Assembly (NCBI GenBank): GCA_030765065.1
Contig: CM060978.1
Coordinates: 217,949,498-218,013,497 of the forward strand
Source: Deroplatys truncata
Lineage: Eukaryota; Arthropoda; Insecta; Mantodea; Mantidae
Direction: 5' to 3'
DNA: 64,000 nt
A program made the position numbers and the translations under genes. The notes beneath the pieces were generated by a model. The model ran no database searches, was not told where the DNA came from, and saw only the letters and a program-made list of their open reading frames with translations. Shown here piece by piece: positions 1 through 10,211 of this stretch (position 1 is its first letter; each line of letters starts with the position of its first letter).

Positions 1-650
1 CGTTTAGCCCATTTTTTTTTCTGCATAATTTCTTTGTTCCTAGTACTATATTTGCTGTTCTTTGTAAAAGTTCCTTGATACTATTCCATTCTTCTTCGAT
101 TCCAGTTTTTGGATTTTCTATATTTGCATATAACCCGAATCTTCTCATATATAAATTTTGTATGGATTTATCTTCCAATAATTTAACTTTATAGTTTTAT
201 TTCATTCTATTTTCTTCATTATCTTTATTTCTTTTGTTTATACTTTTATGCCATTTAACTTGTATCTCTACTTTACTTATTAATATGTAGTGGTCGCTGT
301 GAACATCACTACCTCTATAAACTTTTGTATCTTTAATTAAGTGCTTCAGTTTCTGATTTATTATAATATAATCTATTATTGAATATGAGCCTCTCGCGTA
401 CCAAGTGTATTTATGTTTACCTTTATGCCTAAAAAATGTATTTGTAATTCATAGGGCATTGTAACTTGCAAAATCTAATAGTTGTTTTCCATTCCCTTTT
501 AAAGTAACTTCTCCATTATTTCCTGTTACTTGTGGTAAAGGTATATTTCCGGTACGGGCGTTTAAATCACCTGCGCTTACTAAGTAGTCATTTTTATTTA
601 TTTTGTATAATGTTTCTTGTAATTGTTGGTAGAATTTATCTGTTTCTGCT
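1..650 (-). pseudogene. LINE endonuclease remnant, C-terminal part (runs off window)
   Basis: This minus-strand stretch continues the endonuclease that begins at 1849. It decodes to a typical apurinic-like (EEP fold) LINE endonuclease: a segment with AGDLNARTG (the conserved GD.N block), then, after a stop at about 449, a segment with HKYTW, IIDYIIIN and SDHYILISK, matching the DY and SDH blocks of the family. At least two in-frame stops are visible (about 449 and about 200), so it is dead. The style is that of the multicopy insect proteins annotated as craniofacial development protein 2-like, which belong to RTE-like LINEs. The reverse transcriptase would lie to the left of the window. The family assignment is from motif recognition only. 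Confidence 0.75.
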
Positions 651-655
651 TTTTT

Positions 656-1515
656 ACTTTCTCTACTACGTATAGTAAGTAGGGGAAGTATTGTATTCCA
701 CCCAAAAATTCGATACCGAGATTTCACCGGAAATATATGTTTTGAGACCCCCTGAATCCAAAAAAAGCATTTTTGGAAACATGTCCGTGTGTGTGTCTGT
801 CTGTGTGTGTGTCTGTGTCTTTGAACAGCATAACTCAGAAACGAACAGTCGTATAAACACCAAACTTGGTATTTAGGTTCAGTATCTTCCAGAGATGCGA
901 CACGAAGGTTTTCAAGAAAATCCCCCCACCCCAGACTACCCTTTACATGGAACATTTTTCGAATATTTTAATTTTCTCGAAAATGGCTCTAACGATTTTG
1001 ATTAAAATATCATATGTTTAAGATATTGTCATGAGAAATCAAACGTATATCTCGAATTTTTTGGGAATGTCTCCAAAAGTATTCTTCATTGTGAACGACT
1101 TTTGCATAACTGGTAAACCATAAGAGATAGACAAAATTTTACTACACAAAAAATGTAGATCGCGTTAAAATACACAATTTATGTCATACACATTTCTTTT
1201 GTTGAGTGAACCGTTTTCGAGATATTGCTTGTTATTCCCTTAAATTTTCCAATACTTATACTTTTTCTCAAATTCGTTATTCATTTTTTTTATGTCCTGG
1301 ACATGCAAAGAGAATGGAATGCGCCACATAGCAACCAGCGTTAAAATATTTGACTATCGCTTAAAACCTACCATATTCCCCTTGCATCTACATGAAAATT
1401 ACCAATAAGATTGACATCTCGATATCTCGATTAACATGAAGCATATGGAGAATAAGCGTTTGTAAAAATAGTTTGTACAACAGTAGAGAAAGTCATGTGA
1501 GTGTAACACATCAGA
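656..1515 (-). mobile_element. LR repeat copy 1 (Helentron-like, non-autonomous), inserted in LINE
   Basis: Complete 860-bp member of the dispersed LR family, in reverse orientation relative to the L-to-R definition used here. Read on the minus strand it begins TCTGATGTGTTACACTC, has the 12-mer ACTTTCTCTACT about 25 nt inside this end, and finishes with the inverse of that 12-mer directly at the other terminus. A CA/GT-rich microsatellite lies at about 785-825. It interrupts the LINE endonuclease frame inside a run of A residues (T on the plus strand), with no target duplication beyond the A-run. It codes for nothing convincing. Confidence 0.85.
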
Positions 1516-1849
1516 TTTTTTTCTTCTTCTGGCGCATACACTCCGATTACTGTTAATTTTCCTTTTGGGAGTTGGCATCTTATTTCCATTATTCTTTCGT
1601 TAAGCCATTTATATGATGTTATTGATTTCATCATTTTATTGGTTACTAATATTGTACTCCTGCCTTTGCTCTTTCTGTTATGCCTACTCCACTGTAGAAG
1701 AATGTAAAATCTCTTAGATTATAACTTTCTCTTTGCATCTTTTTAGTTTCTTTTATTATTGTAATGTGTACTTCTCTCTCTTTTACTTCTCTTTCTAATT
1801 CATTCTCTTTATGATGAATGTCTCTGACATTCCAGGTTCCAATTTTCAT
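1516..1849 (-). pseudogene. LINE endonuclease remnant, N-terminal part
   Basis: Minus-strand N-terminus of the same endonuclease. It starts at an ATG at 1849 with MKIGTWNVR, the hallmark opening of LINE apurinic-like endonucleases (the N of WNVR is a metal-binding residue). ETKKM follows, with the catalytic-type E. A frame change near 1640 separates this from the next block, NERIMEIRCQ...IGVYAPEEE. The reading frame is then cut by an 860-bp repeat (656-1515) and resumes beyond it with KKAETDKFY. The element is non-functional. Positions 1850-1955 upstream show nothing recognisable and may be its 5' UTR. Confidence 0.75.
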
Positions 1850-1955
1850 CTGATTTTGTTCCCTTTTCGTTTACTTTTCTATTCTTTTTCTATGCTTATG
1901 TTGTGATATATGTATCAGTCCGGCATTGGTTTTGGAGCAAAGGAGTGAAATTTTT

Positions 1956-2790
1956 ACTTTCTCTACTACGTATAGTAAGTAGGGGAAGTATTGTATTCCA
2001 CCCAAAAATTCGATACCGAGATTTCACCGGAAATACATGTTTTGAGATCCCCTGAATCCAAAAAAAGCAGTTTTGGAAACATGTCCATGTGTGTGTCTGT
2101 GTGTCTGTGCGTCTGTCTGTGTGTCTGTCTGTGAACACATAACTCAGAAACGAACAGTCGGATAAACACCAAACTTGGTATTTAGGTTCAGTATCTTCCA
2201 GAGATGCGACACGAAGGTTTTCAAGAAAATCCCCACACCCCAGATTACCCTTTACATGGAAGATTTTTCGAAAAATTTAATTTTCTCAAAAATGGCTCTA
2301 ACGATTTTGATTAAAATATCATACGTTTAAGATATTTTCATGACAGATAAAATGTATATCTTGAATTTTCTGGGAATGTCTCCAAAAGTATTGTCCATTG
2401 TGAACGACTTTTGCATAACCGGTAAACCATAAGAGATAGACAAAATTTTACTACACAAAAAATGTAGACCGTGTTAAAATACACAATTTATATCATACAC
2501 ATTTTTGTTGTTGAGTGAACCATTTTCGAGATATTGCTTGTTATTTCCTTAAATTTGTCAATACTTATTTTCTCAAATGGGAATTCGTTATTCATTTTTT
2601 TGTCTTGGATATGCAAAGAGTTATAATCTGTGGCAAAGGGAATGGTGCTGCACCTAGCAACCAGCTATTAAGGGATATGTATGTGCTTAAAGGCTACTGT
2701 ATTTCTGTATGGCCCTTGTAAATATACTATCCTCTTACATCTACAAGAAAATTAGCAATAAGATAGAGTCTGCAAATGGTTATTTTGACA
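1956..2790 (-). mobile_element. LR repeat copy 2, L end degraded
   Basis: The R-terminal end (ACTTTCTCTACTACG after a T-run) starts at 1956, and similarity to the other LR copies continues with a GT-rich microsatellite at about 2088-2135. The L module follows the variant also found at 39.3 kb (AGAGTCTGCAAATG) and is lost at about 2785-2790, so the terminal 50-60 bp are missing or diverged. Confidence 0.8.
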
Positions 2791-3399
2791 TGGAGGGGTT
2801 ACCAGCCTTTCGCACAACTTCTAATCCTTAGAAGTAGGGGTTTGTCTTAAGAGTTTCCTTCTCCTAGTCATGTTGCCTTTGGGGCTATTGTGTCATGGCT
2901 ACCCAGGTTGTTTTCCGAGTTCCTTCTCCTAGGTGTGTTGCTGACCTGAGCTGACGAGTCACATCCACCCGTTGTGAACTACACTTGGCTTCCCTTCACC
3001 TCTAGCCTTCAAGTTATCCCAGCTACCCCTTCCAGCTGTCTGGATCATCAGGTGTTGAGCCCTCTCACCGCGACAAGGTGGGGCTCCCGAGAGGGATGTA
3101 TTCACTGCAAATGAATATTACCCGGTGACAGAGTTAAAGTGCACAAAATGTTACTAAGGAGAAGTGCACAAACAATTATCAATATAATGAATAATAAAGA
3201 ATAATGCGAATAAAACTGTTCTGTCAGCGAATCATATTATTACAGTACTAGTTTAATGTTTTGTAACATAACTAAAACTTCTGGGATCATTAATTACTTT
3301 GCTCTTTACATTCAATAATTACCTAGACAATAAATTTACCACCAGTATTTACAAGTTTATAAAGTTTCAAACCTACACCTAACTAACGTTTATAATTAA
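2791..3399. other. Unclassified sequence, possible repeat at 2795-3110
   Basis: No gene seen. Positions 2795-3110 are more GC-rich than their surroundings and include a possible hairpin at about 3060-3098 (CCCTCTC paired with GAGAGGG). This could be the untranslated tail of a retroelement, but I cannot assign it. 3110-3399 is plain AT-rich DNA. Confidence 0.3.
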
Positions 3400-4710
3400 T
3401 TATACAACATTTATTCCATTAAATGTTTTCCTAAATGTCCTCGCGGACAGAGGACAGCCCTGAAAGGCTAAGCTATTCATTTCATTCTTCAGTGGTTTTA
3501 TTAACAAAGGATAATTGTGTAACGTCACTACTGTGCCTAATTTTAAACAAATGATCTTTTTTCTGTAATATGATGGGTTCTCCAAGCTTTCACTCATACT
3601 CACCCATGCATTTAAACCATAAGCTTTAAATACTGCGCATAACCTAAGTCCCTTAAGCCGAAATTTTAAAGGCTCCCATTTAATCTCTTCCCCTTTTGTA
3701 GGCCCAAAACATTTACTTCTTTTTATTAATTTTATAGCCCTTCAATTTTCTATTGGGTCAGTTTGATTAACTGTATACGAATCCGTACATACCACTCCAT
3801 ATTCCATGACGACCGCACTAAAGACTTTATAGGCAATTTCTCTGGACTTTGCGCTCCCCTTATTCAGTATCCCCATTAACAGAGAAGCCTCATCTTGTCT
3901 CTTATGAGCTAATGACGTCATATTGTCACCTTACCCTACCTACTTCGTTATGAAGCATTTCCCTTTCACTCATACTCACGGCTGGTCGTAATGACATGTT
4001 ACAAGGTAACCAAACATTGAACTTTGGACAACCGATGGCCATATGAATGCGCCATAGTTCCGCGAACAATGTGTGGTGGTAAATCCGGTCTCCCCTGTTT
4101 TGCTTAAGGTTGGAAATCACTGCTCATTAAGAATAGTGTTCTTCCCGCTATCCTAGATGCAGAATATACCTGATCGTTCATCGAACATTACTCGACAAGT
4201 ACATTCCCAAATATTTGCAGCTGTCTACCTGAGGAATTTCTCCCCCCCCATATGATAGCGATGAAGGATTTTTCTCTTAGATATACTAAATATATTGCTA
4301 TTTTATTTGCAGCAGTTCAATTGCTTATTTCATTTAAATCACGCTAAAGCGTGGATTCATCTACCATATTAGAACTTATATTGTAAATAATGCAATTATC
4401 TGCAAATCTTATCTGACACTTAATATTTGTAGTTATATCATTACCAACAACGAGAAAAAGTAGTGGACCGAATACTGAACCTTGGGGCACAGCCGAACTC
4501 ATGGTGCCCCTCATAGTCAGTTATTTACCTACTTACTCTTTCTGTTCTCCCTTCCAAAATTGTTTAAACCCGTAAAATTAGGCGTTTATCAATTCCTGTA
4601 CTAGATAACTTCCGGATAAATAAATTTGCGGAACTATATCAAAGGCTTTAGAATGATTTCTTACCACGGCATCAGTTCTTCCTCGTACATGCACCTCATT
4701 TGCTAAACCT
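3400..4710 (-). pseudogene. LINE reverse transcriptase remnant (CR1/Jockey-like group)
   Basis: Minus-strand remnant read through several frameshifts and stops. From right to left it shows SKAFDIVP at about 4640 (the RT motif usually reading DFSKAFDxVPH), VPQGSVFGPLLFL at about 4480, and RFADNCIIY at about 4400, where the catalytic FADD has become FADN. The stretch after the RT follows at about 3830-3560 (MEYGVVC, LRLCAVFKAYG, LENPSYYRKK). These blocks are in the normal order of CR1/L2/Jockey-type LINE ORF2. The lost second Asp of the active site and the multiple stops show it is inactive. It probably belongs with the ORF1 remnant at 5250-5960. Confidence 0.75.
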
Positions 4711-5215
4711 TGAAAAAATGAAGCTGTATTTCTAATTCCTCCCATCGCTCTCTCTCTCTCTCACTCACACACTCTCTCTCCCTATGGCGTTAAAGTCTTT
4801 GAAGGTCTAAAGCCTACCCGCCTGCCTCACTATCGAAGCCTATTCTCTTCTATCCTGCGCCTGTCACATATAATGTGGCGTCCTGAACAGCGCTCTTTTG
4901 ATGGTGTAGGGTTATTACCCCGACGCCCAATCCCCAACCTGAAGGACCAGGCGATTTATATTCAGGGTTTTCTTCCTCTAGGCTTTGAAGAGACAACTTC
5001 ACATCCTACATGGCAGAGCAGCTAGTTTTCGTCTGCTCCAGATAATTTATTTCCCGGTACTCACCGTATCTGGTGAGGATTCCGCTATCCGCTACTCGAG
5101 GAGGCACCCAATGGGAGACCAGCAACTCCACACGGGAACTCCTCTCGTATATATTCTGCAATTAAATTCTCAATCCATTTACACAATACTGAAGTTAGAC
5201 TAACTGTTCATAGCT
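4711..5215. other. Unclassified segment between LINE parts
   Basis: Contains a short imperfect CT/CA repeat (4748-4782). The rest has no recognisable motif except, on the minus strand near 5215-5155, residues resembling the RT block TSVLCKWIENLI, which suggests that LINE ORF2 begins here and was disrupted by deletion and foreign sequence. Confidence 0.3.
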
Positions 5216-5249
5216 ATTTATTTCTGTGTCATTACCCCCTATATAAGCT

Positions 5250-5960
5250 CTCGATTAAGGTGAACACCATCCCGTCCACAGTTCTAGTCATAAATCAATG
5301 AATTGGGGTCAAAAGCTGCACATCCAGTCGCCCCGTTACTCATAAAAATGCTTCCTTTAACTGCATTACTTTCCTCCAGTTGACATCGTGGCCCCTCAAA
5401 ACACCACTAACGATGATTTTCGCTGAGGGTAACAGCTGTTTTGTCTTGGTAATTACGTCGTATATGTTTCCCTTCACAGAGTTAACATCTATCCGCAAGT
5501 CATTACTATCAACATTTAACATAATCGTCCTATAGTCACTTTCCATTTCCTCTTGCTTCTTCCCGATTTCGCTCAGAAGACCATCAGACCTTATGCCAGG
5601 ATAGCTGGCACCTCAAAATACTTCAGCACCTGGATTTCCAACATGTCTCGCAATGGAGTCACCGATTATTAGGCACGATTTCTCCACTTATTTTGCATGA
5701 TCTTCGCATAGCTCCCTTAGTTAATGGTTTTCTTCTTCGAGCCTTCGAATTTTATCTTCCGCGTTTTGCAGATTCCCGCGTAATTCCCACGCTTCCTCCT
5801 GCAGCTGCTCTAGTTCTTCTGATTTGTGATGACGGTCTCGTTCCCCCTACAATCCTTGTATGCCCAATTTTCTCCTATGTTCCGGTCCTTCTTAATTTTT
5901 TGGCAGCCCAAGTCGTACCAACTCGTGCAGACATAAGTTCTGTTCTCAGTGCTTTGTTGT
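5250..5960 (-). pseudogene. LINE ORF1 remnant: coiled coil plus SGNH esterase domain
   Basis: Read on the minus strand, the segment starts near 5860 with a heptad-rich coiled coil (EELEQLQEEAWELRGNL, then RRLEEENH and LRELCEDHAK). It continues into an SGNH/GDSL hydrolase: LIIGDSIARHVGNPG (block I with the GDS nucleophile motif), ASYPGIRSDGLLSEI (block II region), NVDSNDLR (block III-like; canonical GxND altered) and KIIVSGVLR. The C-terminal DxxH block is not intact. Coiled coil followed by esterase is the known layout of ORF1 proteins of CR1/L2-clade LINEs. Stops within the frame (about 5705, 5640 and 5335) show decay. It is followed at once by RT-like residues at about 5200, consistent with ORF2 of the same element. 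Confidence 0.7.
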
Positions 5961-6938
5961 AGCTCCCACGTCTTTCGTCAGCCGTATTTTCCACAGATCC
6001 TGCATTTAGTTCAATTGATCCTAACACAAACAAAGTCACCAATACAAATACTATAAAATAGCTATTTGAAGTTTGTCTTTCCGCCCACCCACTACCTGCT
6101 TTCTACGAATACATGTCCCTCCACCTTCCTATCTTGCTCGGTAATTTCACACCCATTTTTGTGCAGCTACCTGGTTCTTCCAGGTGCGTCCGCGCTGCTC
6201 GAGGGTTTGACGACGAGTATGCTTCGTGCATAAACATCAGTACTCGCCCATTAAATATAGGTTTATTGTACTAATTAAACAACTGTAATTTTACTTAACA
6301 TTTCTTTTATGGTGCTTCAAGGAAGAAGGAAATCTACTAGGAGTACGTTAAACAGATTTTTCCGCTTAAATTTCGTCGTATAAATGGTTGAATGGACGGT
6401 GATATGTAACCTTTGCTTGAGATGATTTACGGTGCATTAGTTGCTTTCTCAGTTATACCAGTGTAAAGGAGTCAAAGACTCTGAGTTTATTAAACTAATA
6501 ATTGAGCAATCAATGCTTAAAATTTAAAGTTTAATAGAAAACGTCCAAGGGCATGAAATTTTTACTACCTTTTCGTTAAAACTTCAGACTTTTATTCAAA
6601 TGATTTTCTACAACTACTAAATCCAAAACCCAATTTCCTTACTTTTATGTATACAAACTTCATATAATATTAATTCTGTAAACACTACTTAGTTCTCTGC
6701 TTAAATACAACAATAATGAAAATATCATATTAAATGGTACCATAGGGGAGATTTCTAAAACTTGTAATTTGTATCCAAATTCGACGTATCCTCTCTACAA
6801 CACTTTTAATGTCGTCGCCATTATCTGCTGATGAATCTGTTGCCAGTTGCTACAGTGGTGAGCTATGAGATCTTTTTCTCGCTGTGGCGTGTGTGGGGTG
6901 AGATTAGATAACACCAGTTAGGTTAACTGAGACACATA
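5961..6938. other. No gene seen
   Basis: The first 300 bp may be the 5' UTR of the LINE to the left (GC-moderate, no motif). The rest is AT-rich sequence without ORFs, repeats or RNA genes that I can support. Confidence 0.4.
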
Positions 6939-7611
6939 CGAGTGTTTTTAAAGTAAGTACCGTTTTAATGTTTTGCCGCTGCAGCGCTGCAGTCGCAATT
7001 TTGAGCATGCGCGATCACTTCCTCCATATATTAGGAAACCAGACGCAGCTATGAGCGATCATCACTTTGTGTTTTCCTGTTGTTTGAGCGTTTCGAAATG
7101 TTTAAAGGAACGATTTGCCGGCTCTGAAATCAGACCAGTGATTCATTTTATCATTGTGAGAAATGTTATGTCAGCAAGCATTCATCGCCAATTGTGTGAG
7201 GTTTATGGAGAAACAATAATGAGTGACAATACCCGGCCACACACAGCCAAACAAACTCAAGATCTGATCGCATCATTTGTTTGGGAACAATTCGACCACT
7301 CTCTCCTTACAGTACGGATTTGGCATTAAGTGACCTTCATATGTTTCTTCATCTGAAGAAATTTCTTGGTGGAAAACATTTCAACGACGATGATTTGTGA
7401 AACAAGAAAGCGCAGACTTGGCTTTCTCACAGGTGGCATCAATGTTTGATGAAGGCATACAAAAAGTGGTTTCCCGTTACAAGTGCTGAATAACGGCGTG
7501 ATTATATGGGGAAATAGTGTAAAGTGATGAATGATAATAAATTGTTTGGAAACTAATGCTCTGTTATTTTTTTTAAAAAATTATCGGTATTTACTTTAAA
7601 AACACGCTTCG
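6939..7611 (+). mobile_element. Internally deleted mariner element
   Basis: Bounded by TA dinucleotides at 6937-6938 and 7612-7613. Terminal inverted repeats of about 25 bp: left GTGTTTTTAAAGTAAGTACC, right the inverse with one or two changes (GTGTTTTTAAAGTAAATACC). TA duplication plus such TIRs are the hallmark of Tc1/mariner transposons. At 673 bp it is about half the usual 1.3 kb, because the middle of the transposase is missing. Confidence 0.9.
6973..7500 (+). pseudogene. mariner transposase, deletion-fused remnant
   Basis: A 118-codon frame (6973-7329) carries the N-terminal helix-turn-helix start of a mariner transposase (EIRPVIHFI...IHRQLCEVYGE, residues about 51-75). It jumps in frame to the catalytic block DNTRPHTAKQTQDLI (second Asp of the DD34D triad) and a WEQFDH block. 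The normal next motif (PYSPDLAPSDFHLF) is broken by a frameshift; its continuation (DLHMFLHLKKFLGGKHFNDDD) is readable from about 7330 in another frame, and the C-terminal region ends near 7490. About 130 codons between the first HTH and the second catalytic Asp are deleted, including the first catalytic Asp, so no active enzyme is possible. Confidence 0.85.
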
Positions 7612-7613
7612 TA

Positions 7614-8673
7614 CATGATCTATTTGAAGCAAGTTGCGGACAGTTTGAGGATGAAGAATTAAACTGATTCTGAATCTTGAATTATTACATCTGCTAACTT
7701 CCGAAGTATCAAATTTACGGTTTAAAATAACTGTATCCGTAATAACAATGAGAAACGTAAGTGGCCGTGAATCACTAAAATGCTAACCGGCAACTCCCCT
7801 TGCGGCTACTGCTAAGTATGTGAGAAGCTTGCGCAGTCTTTGGGCGCTGCGGACTGCCATAATCGATCGCAGTAAAACACTTATGGGAAATCTAAAAGAT
7901 TTAAACGAAAGACACTAATGTGAAAATACACGCTCTTTTATTGACTTAAGTACCGTCTACTTTACGTCTACCCTACCAACGTTACTACATTTTACATCGC
8001 GAAATCTTAAGCTTCTTTCATATCTGAAACTTTTTACATAACGTTTACTCCGTGACTTGTTAAATTTTAAGAATTCTTTCCCTTTATAATTTTACTTGTA
8101 TATGTTCACCTTCACGCAACTCTCTGATAACCCAACGTACTGAGTTCTAATTACCTGAACCTTAAGCTAATAGGTTTCTTGCTGACCGAGTTGGTCGGAA
8201 CCTAATTGACTTACCTACTCTGACTTCTAACTAATTGCTTTTCCTGAATGCGCAATTTGCTGGTAATGGCTTCCTTATTCACTTGCAGAATTGTAACATT
8301 TATCCTTACATTATACCTTGATTTAAATACATGGAAATTATTTATTGCAATTATTTATCTATCTCCCTATCATGTCTCTATTGTTTTAAATCCATTTTAG
8401 TAATTATTTTTATTTTGCTTTTACTATATTAATTTATCAAGTGTTTATCGAGTTTATTTATAAAACATTAAAATAGTGCGGCACTATTTAAACACTATTG
8501 CACAAACCTACTACACAGCAATTTCTCCAATCTTCTGGTTGTTTCATACAAAATGCTTAAAATTTTTTGTAAAAAGTTTATCCTCCGTGATGAAATTAAA
8601 TATGTTGTATTTTGTGCAACTTAAACGTGTGGCAAAAGCCATAAGCCAGTGTCTTAAAGCACACTCTGTCTGA
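7614..8673. other. No gene seen
   Basis: AT-rich DNA between the mariner element and the LTR retrotransposon. Short ORFs here have no recognisable motif. Confidence 0.4.
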
Positions 8674-8677
8674 GTTT

Positions 8678-9818
8678 TGCGGCTATCACCTCCTCATCCG
8701 TTGCTGTAGCTTACCTTGATGCTTCTCCCGTTGCTTCCAGAAGTTCTCAGCGTGTTGGTTCTTCAATTTATCCTCGGCTAGCTGCAGTAATTTTCCTTAA
8801 ATTATATGGGAGCATGGACTTATCCTCGGTAAAGGAAAACGTAGATCTCGGGTGGTGATATAGGAAGACATAGACTTGCTTTGTTTATGAAAAGATGACA
8901 CTGCCGTTTCTTTTTATTTAATTTAACACTCGTAGTATACAAAACTGGTATTGCCGCTGTAAAATACTGTCCACCGCTGTTAGACTATGGCGTGGATATG
9001 TCACGAAATATAACTATTCTTATTGTCGCTTTCAGAGTAGCGGATCTTAGGTGTGTTGCTAAAACTATTTTGATTCCCTGTTTTGGCGCGATATCTCACA
9101 CATCCTGCAGCATCTCTCCCTGACCACACATTACGAAAACTCTCGAATAAAATGCAATACTAAGCTGACATGACAAATTTGACTTGATTCCCTTTTTGGC
9201 GCGATATCTCACACATCCTGCAGCATCTCTCCCTGACCACACATGACATAAACTGCCCCGAATTTTCTCCAAACAGATCCATTTATAGTCTCAGGCTCCT
9301 GAGGCTGCTTCCTTTCCTATTGGTCCATTTTTAGCGCGACTCGACGCGTCTAACTATTTCGAATAAACTTTCAGGGATCTCATTGGTCCAATTTTAATAT
9401 AAATCGCGGCTTTTCCTACATTTACCGTTAAGGTTGTCTTTCTCACTCACTTGGTCACGGCGAATTATCAAATAATGGGACAAAGGCTCTACACCCTCGC
9501 TGTAGGAATAATAGCACAGCGACCGGAGAGAGGTAATAAAACTAGGTTTTCTGCCTTCGAAAGCACTATTCCTGTAGCTAAAACTTTCCCTCGTGGACAG
9601 TATTTTAACATAGCGCTTAAATTATTTACATTAAACCATTTATAACTCTACTAATATTAATAACCTAGATAGATACATAATGTTAAATCACCCTTCTTAA
9701 AATATACAAGCAGTATGAGAAAAAGATATTTACATAATACGATTTAACATCACTAAAAGTTAATTAATAAGTTATCTGTAATTATAGTTCTTGGGCTCGG
9801 CCTAGAGTTGCCGTTTCA
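8678..9818 (-). repeat. 3' LTR of the gypsy-type element
   Basis: 1141-bp direct repeat of 16050-17190. In element orientation it runs TGAAACGGCAACTC to GATAGCCGCA. Inside it, about 60 bp (9072-9131) are repeated at 9186-9244, each starting GATTCCCT and containing GGCGCGATATCTC. On the plus strand a CCAAT-like and TATA-like pair (about 9385-9402, AATATAAAT) is visible; whether it serves sense or antisense transcription cannot be decided from sequence. A 64-codon ORF in the LTR (9451-9645, plus strand, with an exact counterpart in the other LTR) shows no domain. Confidence 0.95.
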
Positions 9819-9840
9819 AATTGCCCTGTTCTGGAAAAGA
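9819..9840 (-). promoter_or_regulatory. Polypurine tract region
   Basis: In element orientation the bases directly before the 3' LTR read AGAACAGGGCAATT, a short purine-rich tract in the position where plus-strand DNA synthesis is primed in LTR elements. It is short and imperfect, so the exact limits are inferred from position. The segment 9841-10211 between this and the pol stop holds no ORF and no env. Confidence 0.6.
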
Positions 9841-10211
9841 ATAAATTTTTCAACACTTGATACAATTTTCTTTTACAGAATAATTCCTCTGATTATGGCC
9901 TTTGTTCGTTTGTTTTGTTGACAGAGACCCTTCGCTATACCTGCTCCTTCACAAGGGCTCTGACAAACCGGTGATGTTTATATTTGGGTCATTCACTCTA
10001 CACTCTCCCTTTAAAAACAGGTTTCCGAGAGACATTCTTATACACAATACATTTCCCGCACACGAATAACTTGTGACGCATACAAATACTCTAATACCCA
10101 ATTTAAGTTCTAAAATTAAATCTATTTACATACATATTGGTACATAATTATTATGCCTTTATTTATTTCTTTACATCCTTATTTATCGGGTGTATTACCT
10201 TTACTATTTGT

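Noticed and set aside
9451-9645. 64-codon ORF in each LTR
   Set aside because: Its identity in both copies follows from LTR identity; no domain, and it is antisense to the element.
9819-10211. env gene downstream of pol
   Set aside because: Only 393 bp separate the pol stop from the LTR and no signal peptide or membrane segment is encoded.
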